A DNA stretch of 51,261 nt from Aeromonas sanarellii (GCF_000820085.1 NZ_CDBN01000033.1:1-51261); one strand, 5' to 3'; positions 16,367 to 24,881 are shown, counted from the stretch's first letter. The notes: generated by a model from the sequence alone, not told the origin. Numbers and translations are program-made.

Positions 16367-17418
16367 CAGTGGGCGGCCACCACGGGATCAGGGGTGCGGG
16401 TATCCACTATCACCTCGGTGGAGAGGCCCGGCAGCAGCCTGCCCGCCAGGGGACCCGGCTCCAGGATGCGGATCTTGACCGGGACCCGCTGCACTATTTT
16501 GGTGAAGTTGCCGGTGGCGTTCTCCGGCGGCAGCAGGGCGAACTTGGCACCGGTGGCGGGAGCCAGGCTGTCGATGATCCCCTCGACCGGCTGATCCGGG
16601 TAGGCATCCAGGATCACCTCCACCTTCTGCCCCGGCTGCATATGCTGCAACTGGGTCTCCTTGAAATTCGCCTCGACCCAGACCTGGCTCAGGGGCACCA
16701 GGCTGGCCACCTGCATGCCGGACTGGACATAGAGCCCCTCCCGCAGGCTGCGCTTGCCGATGATGCCGTCGGCCGGGGCCCGCAGCTCTGTGTAGCCGAG
16801 CTCCAGCCTGGCCTGTTCGAGCTGGGCGGCGCTCAATGCCAGCCTGGCCTGGTTCTGCTTGGCTTCGGCGTCCAGCACCAGCAGCCGCTCGCGGGCGGCC
16901 TGCAGGGCGGCCCTGGCCTCCTGCTCCTGGGCCTGGCTGACCTGCAAGCCGGCCCGCACCTCGTCCAGGTTGTCCTGGGAGCTGTAGTGGCGCTCATTGA
17001 GCTGGCTGACGCGGCGCACCTGCTGCTGGGCCCGCACCTGTTCGGCATTGGCGGAGCTGACCCTGGCCTCGGCCTGGCGAATGAGGCTCAGCTGCTGGGT
17101 GCGGGTGGCGGCCAGGTTCTCCGCCGTCGCCTGGTTGAGGCGCAGGTCGGCCTCGGCCTCCGCGACCCGGGTCCTGTGCTCCCGGTCGTCGAGCCGGGCG
17201 ATGAGCTGGCCCGCCTTCACCGCCTGGTTGTCGGTCACCAGCACCTCGCCGATGTAGCCGGACAGCTTGGAGCCGATGCCGGTCACCTCACTCTGCAGGT
17301 AGGCGTTGTCGGTGCTCTCGAAGTAACGGCCGTGCAGATACCAGTAGGCGGCGAACAGCATGCCCAGCAGTACCAGCAGCAGGGCGGCCAGCAGGGGGAT
17401 CTTCTTGTGTTGACTCAT
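16366..17418 (-). CDS. emrA: HlyD/EmrA-family membrane fusion protein
   Basis: A 350-residue periplasmic adaptor with one N-terminal membrane helix (about residues 8-28), the lipoyl half-motif STDNAYLQSEVTGIGSKLSGYI, a long coiled-coil hairpin (about 85-195, rich in A, Q, E, R) and the second lipoyl/beta-barrel part LGYTELRAPADGIIGKRSLREG and WVEANFKETQL. It links the EmrB-type pump to an outer membrane channel. The ATG at 17418 is chosen over an upstream in-frame codon because it gives the normal short cytoplasmic tail, and GGAAA precedes it. The divergent LysR gene starts 98 bp away and probably controls the pair. Confidence 0.9.
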   Translation of the reverse strand: MSQHKKIPLLAALLLVLLGMLFAAYWYLHGRYFESTDNAYLQSEVTGIGSKLSGYIGEVLVTDNQAVKAGQLIARLDDREHRTRVAEAEADLRLNQATAENLAATRTQQLSLIRQAEARVSSANAEQVRAQQQVRRVSQLNERHYSSQDNLDEVRAGLQVSQAQEQEARAALQAARERLLVLDAEAKQNQARLALSAAQLEQARLELGYTELRAPADGIIGKRSLREGLYVQSGMQVASLVPLSQVWVEANFKETQLQHMQPGQKVEVILDAYPDQPVEGIIDSLAPATGAKFALLPPENATGNFTKIVQRVPVKIRILEPGPLAGRLLPGLSTEVIVDTRTPDPVVAAH

Positions 17419-17476
17419 GATATTGGGTTTCCTGAACTGTGGCGGGCAGGCTAACATCGCGAGACTGTTTCGATTA

Positions 17477-17497
17477 GTATCCATTCATGAGATATAC
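17477..17497. promoter_or_regulatory. GTAT-N13-ATAC dyad in the emrA-lysR intergenic region
   Basis: An interrupted palindrome containing the T-N11-A core typical of LysR sites lies midway between the divergent starts. It is a candidate binding site for the adjacent LysR protein; this rests on motif form and position only. Confidence 0.35.
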
Positions 17498-17515
17498 AGT
17501 TTCACTGGTGAGACA

Positions 17516-18418
17516 ATGGACTTGAACGCAGCCCTCATTCTCGTGCGCATCGTCGACAAGGGCTCCTTCACCGCCGCCGCCCAGGAGCTGGGCATGACCA
17601 AGGCCACGGTGAGCCGGCGCATCGCCGAGCTGGAGCAGCGTCTCGGCGTGCGGCTGCTCTACCGCTCCACCCGCCAGCTCACCCTGACCGAGGCGGGGGA
17701 GCAGTACTACCTGCGCTGCAGCAAGGCGGTGGAGGAGCTGGCCCAGGCCGAGCTGATGCTGAGCGCCAGCCAGCAGGAGGTGACCGGCACCCTCAAGCTG
17801 GCGGTCCCCATCGAGACGGGGCAGCTGGTGGTGGGCAGGCTGGTGGCGAACTTCCTGCAAGCCTATCCGGGGTTGCAGGTGGAGCTGGAGCTGACCAACC
17901 GCATCGTGGATCCCATCAGCGAGGGGCTGGACGCCATAGTGCGGGTCGGTGACATGAGCGACTCCAATCTGGCGGCACGGCGCCTGTGGAGCACGGAGCG
18001 GCTGCTGTGCGCCAGCCCGGCGTACCTGGCCCGCAGCCCGGCGATCGCCCACCCCGAAGATCTGGTACACCATGAGCGGGTGGCGGTGAGCAGCGGCTTC
18101 CTGGCGTCCCACTGGTGTTTCGAGCGGGACGATCGCGAGGTGCTGGTGGATCCGCCCTCCCGCTTCCAGGTCAACAACATCACCTGCGCCCGCGAGGCGG
18201 CGAAGGCGGGGCTGGGGCTGGCCTCCCTGCCCGCCATGCTGTGCCATGATGAGCTGGCGAGCGGTGCTCTGGTGTCGCTGCTGCCGGATTGGCAGCAACC
18301 CAGGGTGCCCATCTACCTGCTGTTTCCGGAGCGGCGGCTGATGCCGCGCAAGTTGAGGGCATTCATCGATTTTCTGGTGGCCAACGGCCCCGAGTATGGC
18401 ATCGACAAGCTGTTGTGA
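17516..18418 (+). CDS. LysR-family regulator, divergent from emrAB
   Basis: A 300-residue LysR protein. The N-terminal winged helix-turn-helix (residues 1-60) contains GSFTAAAQELGMTKATVSRRIAELEQRLGVRLLYRSTR. A linker helix and the periplasmic-binding-like effector domain follow (about 90-290; LKLAVPIETGQLVVGRLV). It belongs to the large CrgA/DsdC-like branch that often regulates divergent efflux or detoxification genes. The ATG has GGTGAG 5 bp upstream. Divergence from emrAB within 98 bp implies it controls that operon; the inducer is unknown. Confidence 0.9.
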   Translation: MDLNAALILVRIVDKGSFTAAAQELGMTKATVSRRIAELEQRLGVRLLYRSTRQLTLTEAGEQYYLRCSKAVEELAQAELMLSASQQEVTGTLKLAVPIETGQLVVGRLVANFLQAYPGLQVELELTNRIVDPISEGLDAIVRVGDMSDSNLAARRLWSTERLLCASPAYLARSPAIAHPEDLVHHERVAVSSGFLASHWCFERDDREVLVDPPSRFQVNNITCAREAAKAGLGLASLPAMLCHDELASGALVSLLPDWQQPRVPIYLLFPERRLMPRKLRAFIDFLVANGPEYGIDKLL

Positions 18419-18522
18419 GCGGCGCCGGGGGCGGGCACAGTGGATCACATGCCATGGAGCCAGCCGCTCCTGGACGGCCCGGGCGGGAGCGGTGCGAGAC
18501 GGGCATTGCGAGGAGGGCATGA

Positions 18523-18585
18523 AGGGATCCATGGATTGACTTGTGTCGAGCCTCCCATTCCCTGGAGGCGCACGCCCTGGAATGA
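18523..18585 (+). pseudogene. Diverged relic of the 5' end of the downstream DUF2007 gene
   Basis: This segment repeats the first 18-20 codons of the gene starting at 18629, exactly 106 bp upstream of it. The relic reads W I D L C R A S H S L E A H A L E stop; the intact gene reads W I N L Y R A S H S L E A H A L K. Of about eight base differences in this stretch, five are synonymous. The start codon has become AGG, and a GAGGAG ribosome-site remnant lies ahead of it. It is not expected to be translated. Confidence 0.8.
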
Positions 18586-18628
18586 GGGTAGCGCTGGCGG
18601 CACTGACAAGCGGTTTCGAGGACAACGT

Positions 18629-18943
18629 ATGGATCAGTGGATTAACTTGTATCGCGCCTCTCACTCATTGGAGGCGCACGCCCTGAAAGGGGCCCTGGAG
18701 GTCGAGGGCGTCAGGGTGCGGCTCAGCGGGGAGGGGCTCAGTGGTGCGCTGGGGGAGCTGCCGGTGGATCTGCTGCAGGTCACCCTGATGGTGTGCGAGC
18801 AGGATCGCCTGCGGGCGGGCCGGATCATCGAGCGCTACCAGCAGCGTCAGGGGAACGGCTGGCTATGCGGCCAGTGCGGGGAGGAGAACGGCGCCAACTT
18901 CGACATCTGCTGGCGCTGCCATCACGATCCCCACGAGCACTGA
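18629..18943 (+). CDS. DUF2007 protein with C-terminal zinc ribbon
   Basis: A 104-residue protein. The N-terminal DUF2007 (putative signal-transducing) domain spans about residues 1-70 (WINLYRASHSLEAHALKGALEVEGVRVRLSG). The C-terminus has a RanBP2-like zinc finger, WLCGQCGEENGANFDICWRC, with four Cys arranged CxxC...CxxC. GAGGA lies 7 bp before the ATG. The function of the family is unknown; the zinc ribbon suggests RNA or protein binding. The upstream 5'-end relic is described separately. It converges with the dicarboxylate symporter gene with only 13 bp between the stop codons and no evident terminator. Confidence 0.85.
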   Translation: MDQWINLYRASHSLEAHALKGALEVEGVRVRLSGEGLSGALGELPVDLLQVTLMVCEQDRLRAGRIIERYQQRQGNGWLCGQCGEENGANFDICWRCHHDPHEH

Positions 18944-18956
18944 TCGCGGCCGCATC

Positions 18957-20240
18957 TCAACGCAGGGTGAAGTCGATGTCATCTCCCGCGTGGGCATCGT
19001 GATAGGTGGCGAGATCCAGCTCCTTCTCGCTGCGGGCGATGAGCACGGAGACCAGGATGTCGCCGGAGACGTTGACCGTGGTGCGCGCCATGTCGAGGAT
19101 CCGGTCGATGCCCGCAATGAGGGCCACCCCTTCCAGCGGCAGTCCCACCGCGGTCAGGGTCAGGGTCAGCAGCATCAGCCCGGTGCCGGGTGTGCCCGCC
19201 GTGCCTATGCTGGCCAGGGTGGCGATGCTGATGATGGTCAGGTAGTCCACCAGGTGCAGATCCACCCCGAACGCCTGGGCCACGAACAGGGCGGTCACCC
19301 CCTGATAGAGAGCGGTGCCGTCCATGTTGATGGTGGCGCCGATGGGCAGCACCTTGGCGGTGATGGCGGGGGAGACCCCGAGCCTGCGCTCGGCGCAGGC
19401 CAGGCTGATGGGCAGGGTGCTGCTGCTTGAGCTGCTGGTGAAGGCCACCGCCTGGGCGTCGAGGATGCTCTTGAAGTAGTGCAGCGGGTTGAGGCGGGCC
19501 AGCAGGAGCAGCAGGCTGCTGTAGACGCCGAGCAGGTGCAGCAGGCAGCCGAGGTAGACGGCGCCGATCACCTTGAGCAGCGGCAGCAGCAGGCTGACCC
19601 CGTATTTGCCGGTCATCCAGGCCATCAGGGCGCAGACGCCATAGGGGGCCAGGGCCATCACCATCTGGGTCAGCTTGAACATCCCCTCCGCCAGGGAGGT
19701 GAAGAACAGGATGGCGGGGCGACCGCGCCGCCCGGTGGCGTTGAGGGCCAGGGCGAGGGCCACGGCGAATACGATCACCTGCAGTATCTTGCCGTCCACC
19801 ATGGCCTGCATCGGGTTGCGCGGCACCAGGTGGCTCAGCACGCTGGCCAGGGTCGGCTGCTCCGCCAGGGCGCCCCGTTCATAGGGATCCATATTGGCAC
19901 CCATGCCCGGCTCCAGCAGCCAGCCCATCATCAGGCCGATGCAGATGGCGACGGCGGTGGAGCAGAGATAGAGGGTGATGGCCTTGCCGGCGATCCGATC
20001 CAGGGTCTTGCCCTTGAGCAGCGAGGTGAGACCGGCGATGACAGAGCAGAAGATGAGGGGCACCATCAGCATCTGTATGGTGTTCACGAACAGAAGGCCG
20101 ATGGGCTTGAGCAGGAGCGCCAGCTCGTTGAAGCCGAGCCCGATCCCTATCCCGATCAGCATGCCGAGCAGGGTCTTCAACCAGAGCGGGCGGCGGGTCC
20201 AGATCCGCCAGGGCTTGAAGACCAATCCATGGAACAGCAT
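18957..20240 (-). CDS. Dicarboxylate/amino acid:cation symporter (DAACS, GltP/DctA type)
   Basis: A 427-residue sodium:dicarboxylate symporter with about eight helices plus two re-entrant loops. The serine-rich HP1 tip FTSSSSSSTLPISL, the TM7 motif GATINMDGTALYQGV and the HP2 segment IGTAGTPGTGLMLL are diagnostic. It imports C4-dicarboxylates or acidic/neutral amino acids with Na+ or H+. The ATG at 20240 is chosen because AAGGA precedes it by 10 bp; the only upstream in-frame start is a TTG. The substrate cannot be decided from sequence alone. Confidence 0.88.
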   Translation of the reverse strand: MLFHGLVFKPWRIWTRRPLWLKTLLGMLIGIGIGLGFNELALLLKPIGLLFVNTIQMLMVPLIFCSVIAGLTSLLKGKTLDRIAGKAITLYLCSTAVAICIGLMMGWLLEPGMGANMDPYERGALAEQPTLASVLSHLVPRNPMQAMVDGKILQVIVFAVALALALNATGRRGRPAILFFTSLAEGMFKLTQMVMALAPYGVCALMAWMTGKYGVSLLLPLLKVIGAVYLGCLLHLLGVYSSLLLLLARLNPLHYFKSILDAQAVAFTSSSSSSTLPISLACAERRLGVSPAITAKVLPIGATINMDGTALYQGVTALFVAQAFGVDLHLVDYLTIISIATLASIGTAGTPGTGLMLLTLTLTAVGLPLEGVALIAGIDRILDMARTTVNVSGDILVSVLIARSEKELDLATYHDAHAGDDIDFTLR

Positions 20241-20447
20241 GACGCCAATGTCCTTATTTTCTGTCTGCGATGGCAAAAAGGGGCGCTAGTGTAGCCGTCC
20301 CCCCGTCAGGTTGCCACATTATCGACAAAGCGGCGCACAGGGCCACCCCGGGGACACGAAAAAAGGTGTTTTGTTGGCTTGCATCAAGATCGGGCGCCGG
20401 GCTTTTGGCTTTAATGGGCATCTGACATGATGATTAAGAGGTTTGCA

Positions 20448-20693
20448 ATGACTCAATCGGTACACGGTCACGACGTGATGGAGATGATGCTGGCGCAGGG
20501 CGGCCAGTTTACCCGGGCCAGCCTCAAGCAGGCCATCGATGATCGCTTCGGGGCGGATGCCCGTTTCCACACCTGCAGCGCCAGCGAGATGGATGCCGAG
20601 GCCCTGATCGACTTCCTGGCCAGGCGCGGCAAGTTCATCGAATCCGACGAGGGCTTCCAGACCCGCGCCGACAAGATCTGCAACCACGGTTGA
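20448..20693 (+). CDS. yecH: YecH-family small protein (DUF2492)
   Basis: An 81-residue protein closely similar to E. coli YecH along its length: SVHGHDVMEMM at the N-terminus, RFGADARFHTCSASEMDAEALIDFLARRGKF in the middle, and a C-terminal KICNH. The conserved His and Cys residues suggest metal binding. GAGG lies 7 bp before the ATG, which is preferred over ATGs at 20427 and 20430. Function is unknown. It precedes yhgN by 100 bp in the same direction. Confidence 0.88.
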   Translation: MTQSVHGHDVMEMMLAQGGQFTRASLKQAIDDRFGADARFHTCSASEMDAEALIDFLARRGKFIESDEGFQTRADKICNHG

Positions 20694-20794
20694 TTCCCGA
20701 CGGCGAGCGCTGCCGGGTGCTCGCCGAATCCCGCCACCTTTGTTATATTCGCCCTCTTTTCCCTCTTCTGTTGAAGGCGTTGCCTGGGCGTTGT

Positions 20795-21394
20795 ATGGAC
20801 ACTTTTTCCGCTGCCGTCATGCTGTTTCTGATCATGGATCCCCTGGGGAACCTGCCGGTCTTCCTCTCGATCCTGCGCCACGTCGATCCCAAGCGGCGGC
20901 GCAAGGTGATGATCCGCGAGCTGCTGTTCTCCTTGGGTATCATGATGGGCTTCCTGTTCGCCGGTCAGCAGATCCTGAGCTTCCTCAACCTGCGCCAGGA
21001 GGCGGTCAGCATCGCCGGCGGCATCATACTCTTCCTCATCGCCATCAAGATGATCTTCCCGACTCCCGGCGGCGTGACCGGGTTGGCGGCGGGGGAGGAG
21101 CCCTTCCTGGTGCCCATGGCCATCCCCATGATCGCGGGCCCCTCCATCCTGGCCTCCCTGCTGCTGCTGGCGAACCAGGAGCCGACCCGGATGGTGGACT
21201 GGTCCCTGGCGCTGCTGATGGCCTGGGGCGCCAGCGCCGTGATCCTGATGTTCTACGAGCTGTTCAACAAGCTGCTGGGTGAGCGAGGACTAACCGCGGT
21301 GGAGCGGCTGATGGGCATGCTGCTGGTGATGATCTCGGTGCAGATGCTGCTGGACGGCGTGCACCACTATCTGGCGGTGACGGGTCAGAACTGA
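20795..21394 (+). CDS. yhgN: MarC/YhgN-family inner membrane protein
   Basis: A 199-residue, six-helix membrane protein of the MarC family, closer to YhgN: LFLIMDPLGNLPVFLSILRHVDPKRRRKVMIREL, then GGIILFLIAIKMIFPTPGG and MAIPMIAGPSILASLLLLANQ. The family was once annotated as antibiotic resistance, but its function is unknown. The ATG at 20795 gives the family-typical start although its ribosome site is weak (AAGGCG further upstream). A terminator follows at 21424. Confidence 0.88.
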   Translation: MDTFSAAVMLFLIMDPLGNLPVFLSILRHVDPKRRRKVMIRELLFSLGIMMGFLFAGQQILSFLNLRQEAVSIAGGIILFLIAIKMIFPTPGGVTGLAAGEEPFLVPMAIPMIAGPSILASLLLLANQEPTRMVDWSLALLMAWGASAVILMFYELFNKLLGERGLTAVERLMGMLLVMISVQMLLDGVHHYLAVTGQN

Positions 21395-21423
21395 CGGGGC
21401 GGCATGCTGAACTCAAGGTGAAA

Positions 21424-21449
21424 CGGGGCTCCTGGAGCCCCGTTTTTTT
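21424..21449. terminator. Terminator after yhgN, shared with the convergent LysR gene
   Basis: CGGGGCTCC-T-GGAGCCCCG stem followed by TTTTTTT on the plus strand, with AAAC/GTTTC flanking on the other side. Confidence 0.88.
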
Positions 21450-21454
21450 GCGCG

Positions 21455-22432
21455 TCAGGCGGCAGCGGCCGGGCCATCCGCCGAGGTTTCCAGCTTGCCC
21501 ATGATGAGGGCGAGCAGGGTCTCTCGCAGCCAGCGGTGTCCGGGATCCTCCTCGTGACGCTGATGCCAGATGAGCAGGTGGGAGATGCTGTCCAGGGCGA
21601 TGGGCAGTGGCAGCGGCACCAGGGGGTAGACCTGGGTGGCGTGGCGGGCATAGAGGCGGGAGAGGGTCACTATCATGTCCGAGTGCATGCCCATGCGCAG
21701 CGCCGCCTCGAAGGAGGGGACGGTCGCCTCGATCCGGCGATAGAGATCCTGCTCCGCCAGCTTGTGATCCAGCATCCAGCGATCTCGCCCCTCGCAGTAG
21801 GTCTGCACGTGGGGATAGGCCAGGTAGCGGGCGAGATCCCACTCGGGGTCGCGCAGGGCCGGGTGATCCCGCTGTACCAGGCAGGTGAGGTCATCGATGG
21901 CGAGCAGTCGCTGGCAGATGGCGTTGGGCAGGGTATCCAGCCTGAAATCCGAGTTGATGCAGTTCTCCCGCACCGTGAAGGCGATGTCCACCTGACCCTG
22001 GCTCATCTCGGTCAGGCTGTGCTCCGTCCACTCCTCGTAACGCAGCCGGATCCCCGGCGCCTGGCGCTTGAGCTCGCTCAGGTAGAGCGGCGCGAACAGG
22101 GTGAAGGCGCTGTCCATGCTGGCGATGACGAACTCCCGCTCGGTGCTGGCGGGATCGAAGTCCGGCGGCTGGATCAGGTTGTCCAGCGACAGCAGTATGG
22201 GCTGCAACTGTTGCTGCAGATCCAGGGCGCGCGGGGTGGGATCCATCCCGTAGGCGGAGCGGACGAACAGGGGGTCGTCGAAGGTCTCCCGCAGCCGGCC
22301 CAGGGCCTTGCTGACGGCGGACTGGCTCAGGTGGAGGCGGCGAGCGGCCCGGCTGCCGTTGCGCTCCTCCAGCAAGACTTGCAGGATAATCAACAAATTA
22401 AGGTCTATGCGGCCAAGCTGTTCCAGCAACAT
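21455..22432 (-). CDS. LysR-family regulator (LeuO/NodD-like)
   Basis: A 325-residue LysR protein. The helix-turn-helix is RIDLNLLIILQVLLEERNGSRAARRLHLSQSAVSKALGRLRETFDDPLFVRSAYGM, and the wing pattern LFVR with the segment PTPRA is typical of the LeuO/NodD/SyrM branch. The effector domain occupies about residues 95-310. The ATG at 22432 has AGAGGA 8 bp upstream; a TTG six codons earlier is also in frame. No metabolic gene is adjacent, so the target is unknown. The divergent region toward tatA contains a candidate small RNA. Confidence 0.87.
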   Translation of the reverse strand: MLLEQLGRIDLNLLIILQVLLEERNGSRAARRLHLSQSAVSKALGRLRETFDDPLFVRSAYGMDPTPRALDLQQQLQPILLSLDNLIQPPDFDPASTEREFVIASMDSAFTLFAPLYLSELKRQAPGIRLRYEEWTEHSLTEMSQGQVDIAFTVRENCINSDFRLDTLPNAICQRLLAIDDLTCLVQRDHPALRDPEWDLARYLAYPHVQTYCEGRDRWMLDHKLAEQDLYRRIEATVPSFEAALRMGMHSDMIVTLSRLYARHATQVYPLVPLPLPIALDSISHLLIWHQRHEEDPGHRWLRETLLALIMGKLETSADGPAAAA

Positions 22433-22507
22433 GATATGAATCCTCTTCAATTCTTAGATGAATTTATACCATTTGTTTTCATATCTTGGCGATCCTATGC
22501 TCGACGG

Positions 22508-22602
22508 GTCTCTCGCCCTGGTGGCGGCTGGTACAGGATGTAGCGGTTGAGGGGACAAGTAGCACCGACTCATACGGCGGCCCCTGGTCGCCGTATTTTT
22601 TT
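22508..22602 (+). ncRNA. Candidate small RNA, about 95 nt, unassigned
   Basis: A strong intrinsic terminator (TACGGCG 22573-22579, CGCCGTA 22589-22595, seven T) has no plus-strand gene upstream to terminate. A promoter-like TTGTTT (22473-22478), 17-bp spacer and TATGCT (22496-22501) would start a transcript near 22508. No known RNA family was recognised and there is no convincing ORF inside. Alternatively it is an early terminator in the leader of the tatA-like gene 100 bp downstream. Confidence 0.4.
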
Positions 22603-22703
22603 ATGATTGATTCGTAAACTTGCACCTGGCTTGATTTCGCCCAACAATCGATACGCTTTCTTTTGATACAACCTCAGGGTATCTATCAGTCAGGAGTATC
22701 CCC

Positions 22704-22865
22704 ATGGGACTGGGTGGCATTCATATCTGGCATCTGCTGATCTTGCTCGTGGTCGTCGTCGTGGTGTTTGGCAGCAAACGCCTGGCCGGCGCCGGTGAGG
22801 ATCTGGGCACCGCCATCAGGGATTTTCGCAACGCCTTGCGCGACGACGAACATCCGAACAAGTAG
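22704..22865 (+). CDS. Short TatA/TatE-like protein
   Basis: A 53-residue protein with the TatA plan: a short periplasmic start (MGLGGIHIWHLL), one Val/Leu-rich helix (about residues 8-22), the FG hinge in VFGSKRLAG (usual FGTKKL), and an amphipathic helix GEDLGTAIRDFRNAL. TatA forms the variable pore of the twin-arginine export system. GGAG lies 8 bp before the ATG. At 53 residues it is shorter than TatE (67) and TatA (about 80-90), having almost no C-terminal tail. No tatB or tatC is near, so it is an orphan paralogue. It is followed 9 bp later by yfcZ, with which it probably shares an mRNA. Confidence 0.82.
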   Translation: MGLGGIHIWHLLILLVVVVVVFGSKRLAGAGEDLGTAIRDFRNALRDDEHPNK

Positions 22866-22874
22866 GAGTGAAGT

Positions 22875-23177
22875 ATGTCTGTTGACGAGAAAGTGGAATT
22901 GAACGAGACCTGCGACAGCTGCGGCTGTTTCGCCGAGATCGGCACCATCATAGGCGAGGGTGATGACGTGATGGAGCTGGTGATCGAGGCGGCGACCGAA
23001 GCCGCTGCCCGCGACAAGCTGGCGGCCTACGAGGCGCTGGCCCAGCAGGTCACCGCCGAGGCCAGGAGCAGCAGCGAGCTGAGCCAGGGCCCCGACGGCG
23101 TGATCCTGAAGGCCCGCCTGCAATTCACCTGCACCGCCGAGAAGCTGATCTTCGAGATGCGTGCCCGCTCTATCTGA
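22875..23177 (+). CDS. yfcZ: YfcZ/YiiS-family protein (DUF406)
   Basis: A 100-residue cytosolic protein of the YfcZ/YiiS family: ETCDSCGCFAEIGTIIGEGDDVMELVIE with the conserved CxxCGC motif, and the C-terminal block LQFTCTAEKLIFEMRARSI. Function is unknown; in E. coli yfcZ lies beside fadL. GGAG lies 8 bp before the ATG, which is 9 bp after the tatA-like stop, so the two genes are likely co-transcribed. A terminator follows. Confidence 0.88.
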   Translation: MSVDEKVELNETCDSCGCFAEIGTIIGEGDDVMELVIEAATEAAARDKLAAYEALAQQVTAEARSSSELSQGPDGVILKARLQFTCTAEKLIFEMRARSI

Positions 23178-23188
23178 GCCCTTGATGA

Positions 23189-23217
23189 GACGGCAGGTCT
23201 GCCTGCCGTCTTGCTTT
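23189..23217 (+). terminator. Intrinsic terminator after yfcZ
   Basis: GACGGCAGG / CCTGCCGTC stem (23189-23210) followed by TTGCTTT. Confidence 0.75.
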
Positions 23218-23413
23218 GCCCCTCGCCTTCTCCCTCCCTTTGCGTTGTATAGTGAGTTATTCCACGGACGATCCGGTTCCCGTCCGGCATGCGCCGATCG
23301 GCAGCTGGTCCCGCGACGCCCCATGGCTCTTGCCATGAACCGCAGGCGCCAGGACGGTTCCTTCTGCTGGGGACCCGACAGGGCGCGCCGACCCACAGCG
23401 AGGTGGCTATATC

Positions 23414-24877
23414 ATGATGAGGCGATGGATCTGGGGCCTGCTGGCCCTCTGCGCGCTCCCTCTGCTGGCGGCGGATCTCCATTCCCGGTCTGGTGACGTC
23501 CCCTCCCGCGCCGTGGACGTCAAACCCAAGCTCCTGCCTCAGGCGGGGGATCTCGAACACATCCTGCAGAAGAAGGAGCTCAGGGCCCTGGTGGTCTATG
23601 AGCGGGGGTTCTTCTTCTTCGACAAGGGAGCCCAGTACGGCATCCTGGTGAACCAGCTGCAGGGCTTCGAGCGCTGGCTGAACCAGACCTACCTCCCCGG
23701 GGAGAAGCTCAAGCTCAAGATCATCTACATCCCGGTGCGCCAGGACCGGCTGCTGGACTATCTCACCGAGGGGCGCGGGGATCTGGTGGCCGCCAATCTG
23801 ACGGTGACGCCAACCCGACGCGAGCAGGTCACCTTCTCCCAGCCGCTTATCTCCCCCATCGAGGAGTGGGTGGTGAGCCAGCGGGAGCTGCCCGCCTTCA
23901 ACCGCATCACCCAGCTCTCCGGGCGGCGGATCTGGGTCCGCGCCAGCTCCAGCTACCATGAGAGCCTGCACCAGCTGAACTGGCTGTTTCGCGAGCTGGG
24001 GCTGCCTCCCGTCTACATAGAGACGGTGCCCGAATACCTGCAGGACGGGGATCTGCTGGAGATGGTGGCGGCCGGCATCATACCGCTGACGGTCACCGAC
24101 AGCTTCAAGGGCCGGATCTGGCTCGACATGATAGGGGGCCTCAAGGCCCACAGGCTGATCCCGCTGCGGGACAAGGGGCGCAGCGCCTGGGCCCTGCGCA
24201 ACAACAGCCCCGAGCTGCTCAAGGCGGTGAACGCCTATATCTCGGAGTCGAGCAAGCGCACCCTCTACAGCGACATGACCCTGCGCCGCCTGCTGGCCCA
24301 GAGCGACCGGATGAGCAATATCCTGGCGCCGGATCCCCTGGGGCGGTTGTCGACCATCCGCAAGGTGCTGGAGGCCCAGGCCGACAAATACCAGCTGGAC
24401 TGGCTGATGCTGGCGGCGCTCGGCTACAAGGAGTCCGGCCTCGATCCCAACGTCAGATCCCACAAGGGGGCGGTCGGCATCATGCAACTGCTACCGAGCA
24501 CGGGGGGCGAGGTGGGGATCCGCGGTACCCGGCTCACCAGCCTGGAGGGCAATGTGGAGGCGGCCTGCCGCTACATGCGGCTGATCCTCGACACCTACTT
24601 CAACGATCCCGGGATGGACAGGCTCAACCGCCACCTGTTTGCCCTGGCGGCCTACAATGCGGGCCCGAACCGGGTGCAGGCGCTGCAGGCCAAGGCCAGG
24701 GAGCGGGGGCTGGATCCCAACGTCTGGTTCGGCAACGTGGAGCAGCTGGTGGCCAACGAGGTTGGCCAGGGGCCCATCAACTACGTCGGCACCATCTACA
24801 AATACTACGTGGCCTACCGTTTCAGCCTGCCCCAGCTGGAGGGCAAGTCCGAGGCCATAGAGGCGGCGCAGCCCTGA
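23414..24877 (+). CDS. mltF: MltF-like lytic transglycosylase
   Basis: A 487-residue exported protein: signal peptide MMRRWIWGLLALCALPLLAA, an extracellular solute-binding-like (SBP_bac_3) domain (about residues 50-295) and a C-terminal SLT lysozyme-like domain (about 320-450). The catalytic Glu is in LGYKESGLDP; KGAVGIMQLLPSTG and AAYNAGPNRVQAL complete the goose-lysozyme signature. The domain order matches MltF, which cleaves peptidoglycan glycan strands to 1,6-anhydro-muropeptides. No lipobox Cys is evident, so it is periplasmic or anchored by an uncleaved signal. GAGGTGG lies 8 bp upstream; ATGs at 23414 and 23417 are both possible. The 200 bp upstream contain no gene. Confidence 0.87.
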   Translation: MMRRWIWGLLALCALPLLAADLHSRSGDVPSRAVDVKPKLLPQAGDLEHILQKKELRALVVYERGFFFFDKGAQYGILVNQLQGFERWLNQTYLPGEKLKLKIIYIPVRQDRLLDYLTEGRGDLVAANLTVTPTRREQVTFSQPLISPIEEWVVSQRELPAFNRITQLSGRRIWVRASSSYHESLHQLNWLFRELGLPPVYIETVPEYLQDGDLLEMVAAGIIPLTVTDSFKGRIWLDMIGGLKAHRLIPLRDKGRSAWALRNNSPELLKAVNAYISESSKRTLYSDMTLRRLLAQSDRMSNILAPDPLGRLSTIRKVLEAQADKYQLDWLMLAALGYKESGLDPNVRSHKGAVGIMQLLPSTGGEVGIRGTRLTSLEGNVEAACRYMRLILDTYFNDPGMDRLNRHLFALAAYNAGPNRVQALQAKARERGLDPNVWFGNVEQLVANEVGQGPINYVGTIYKYYVAYRFSLPQLEGKSEAIEAAQP

Positions 24878-24881
24878 GCGG

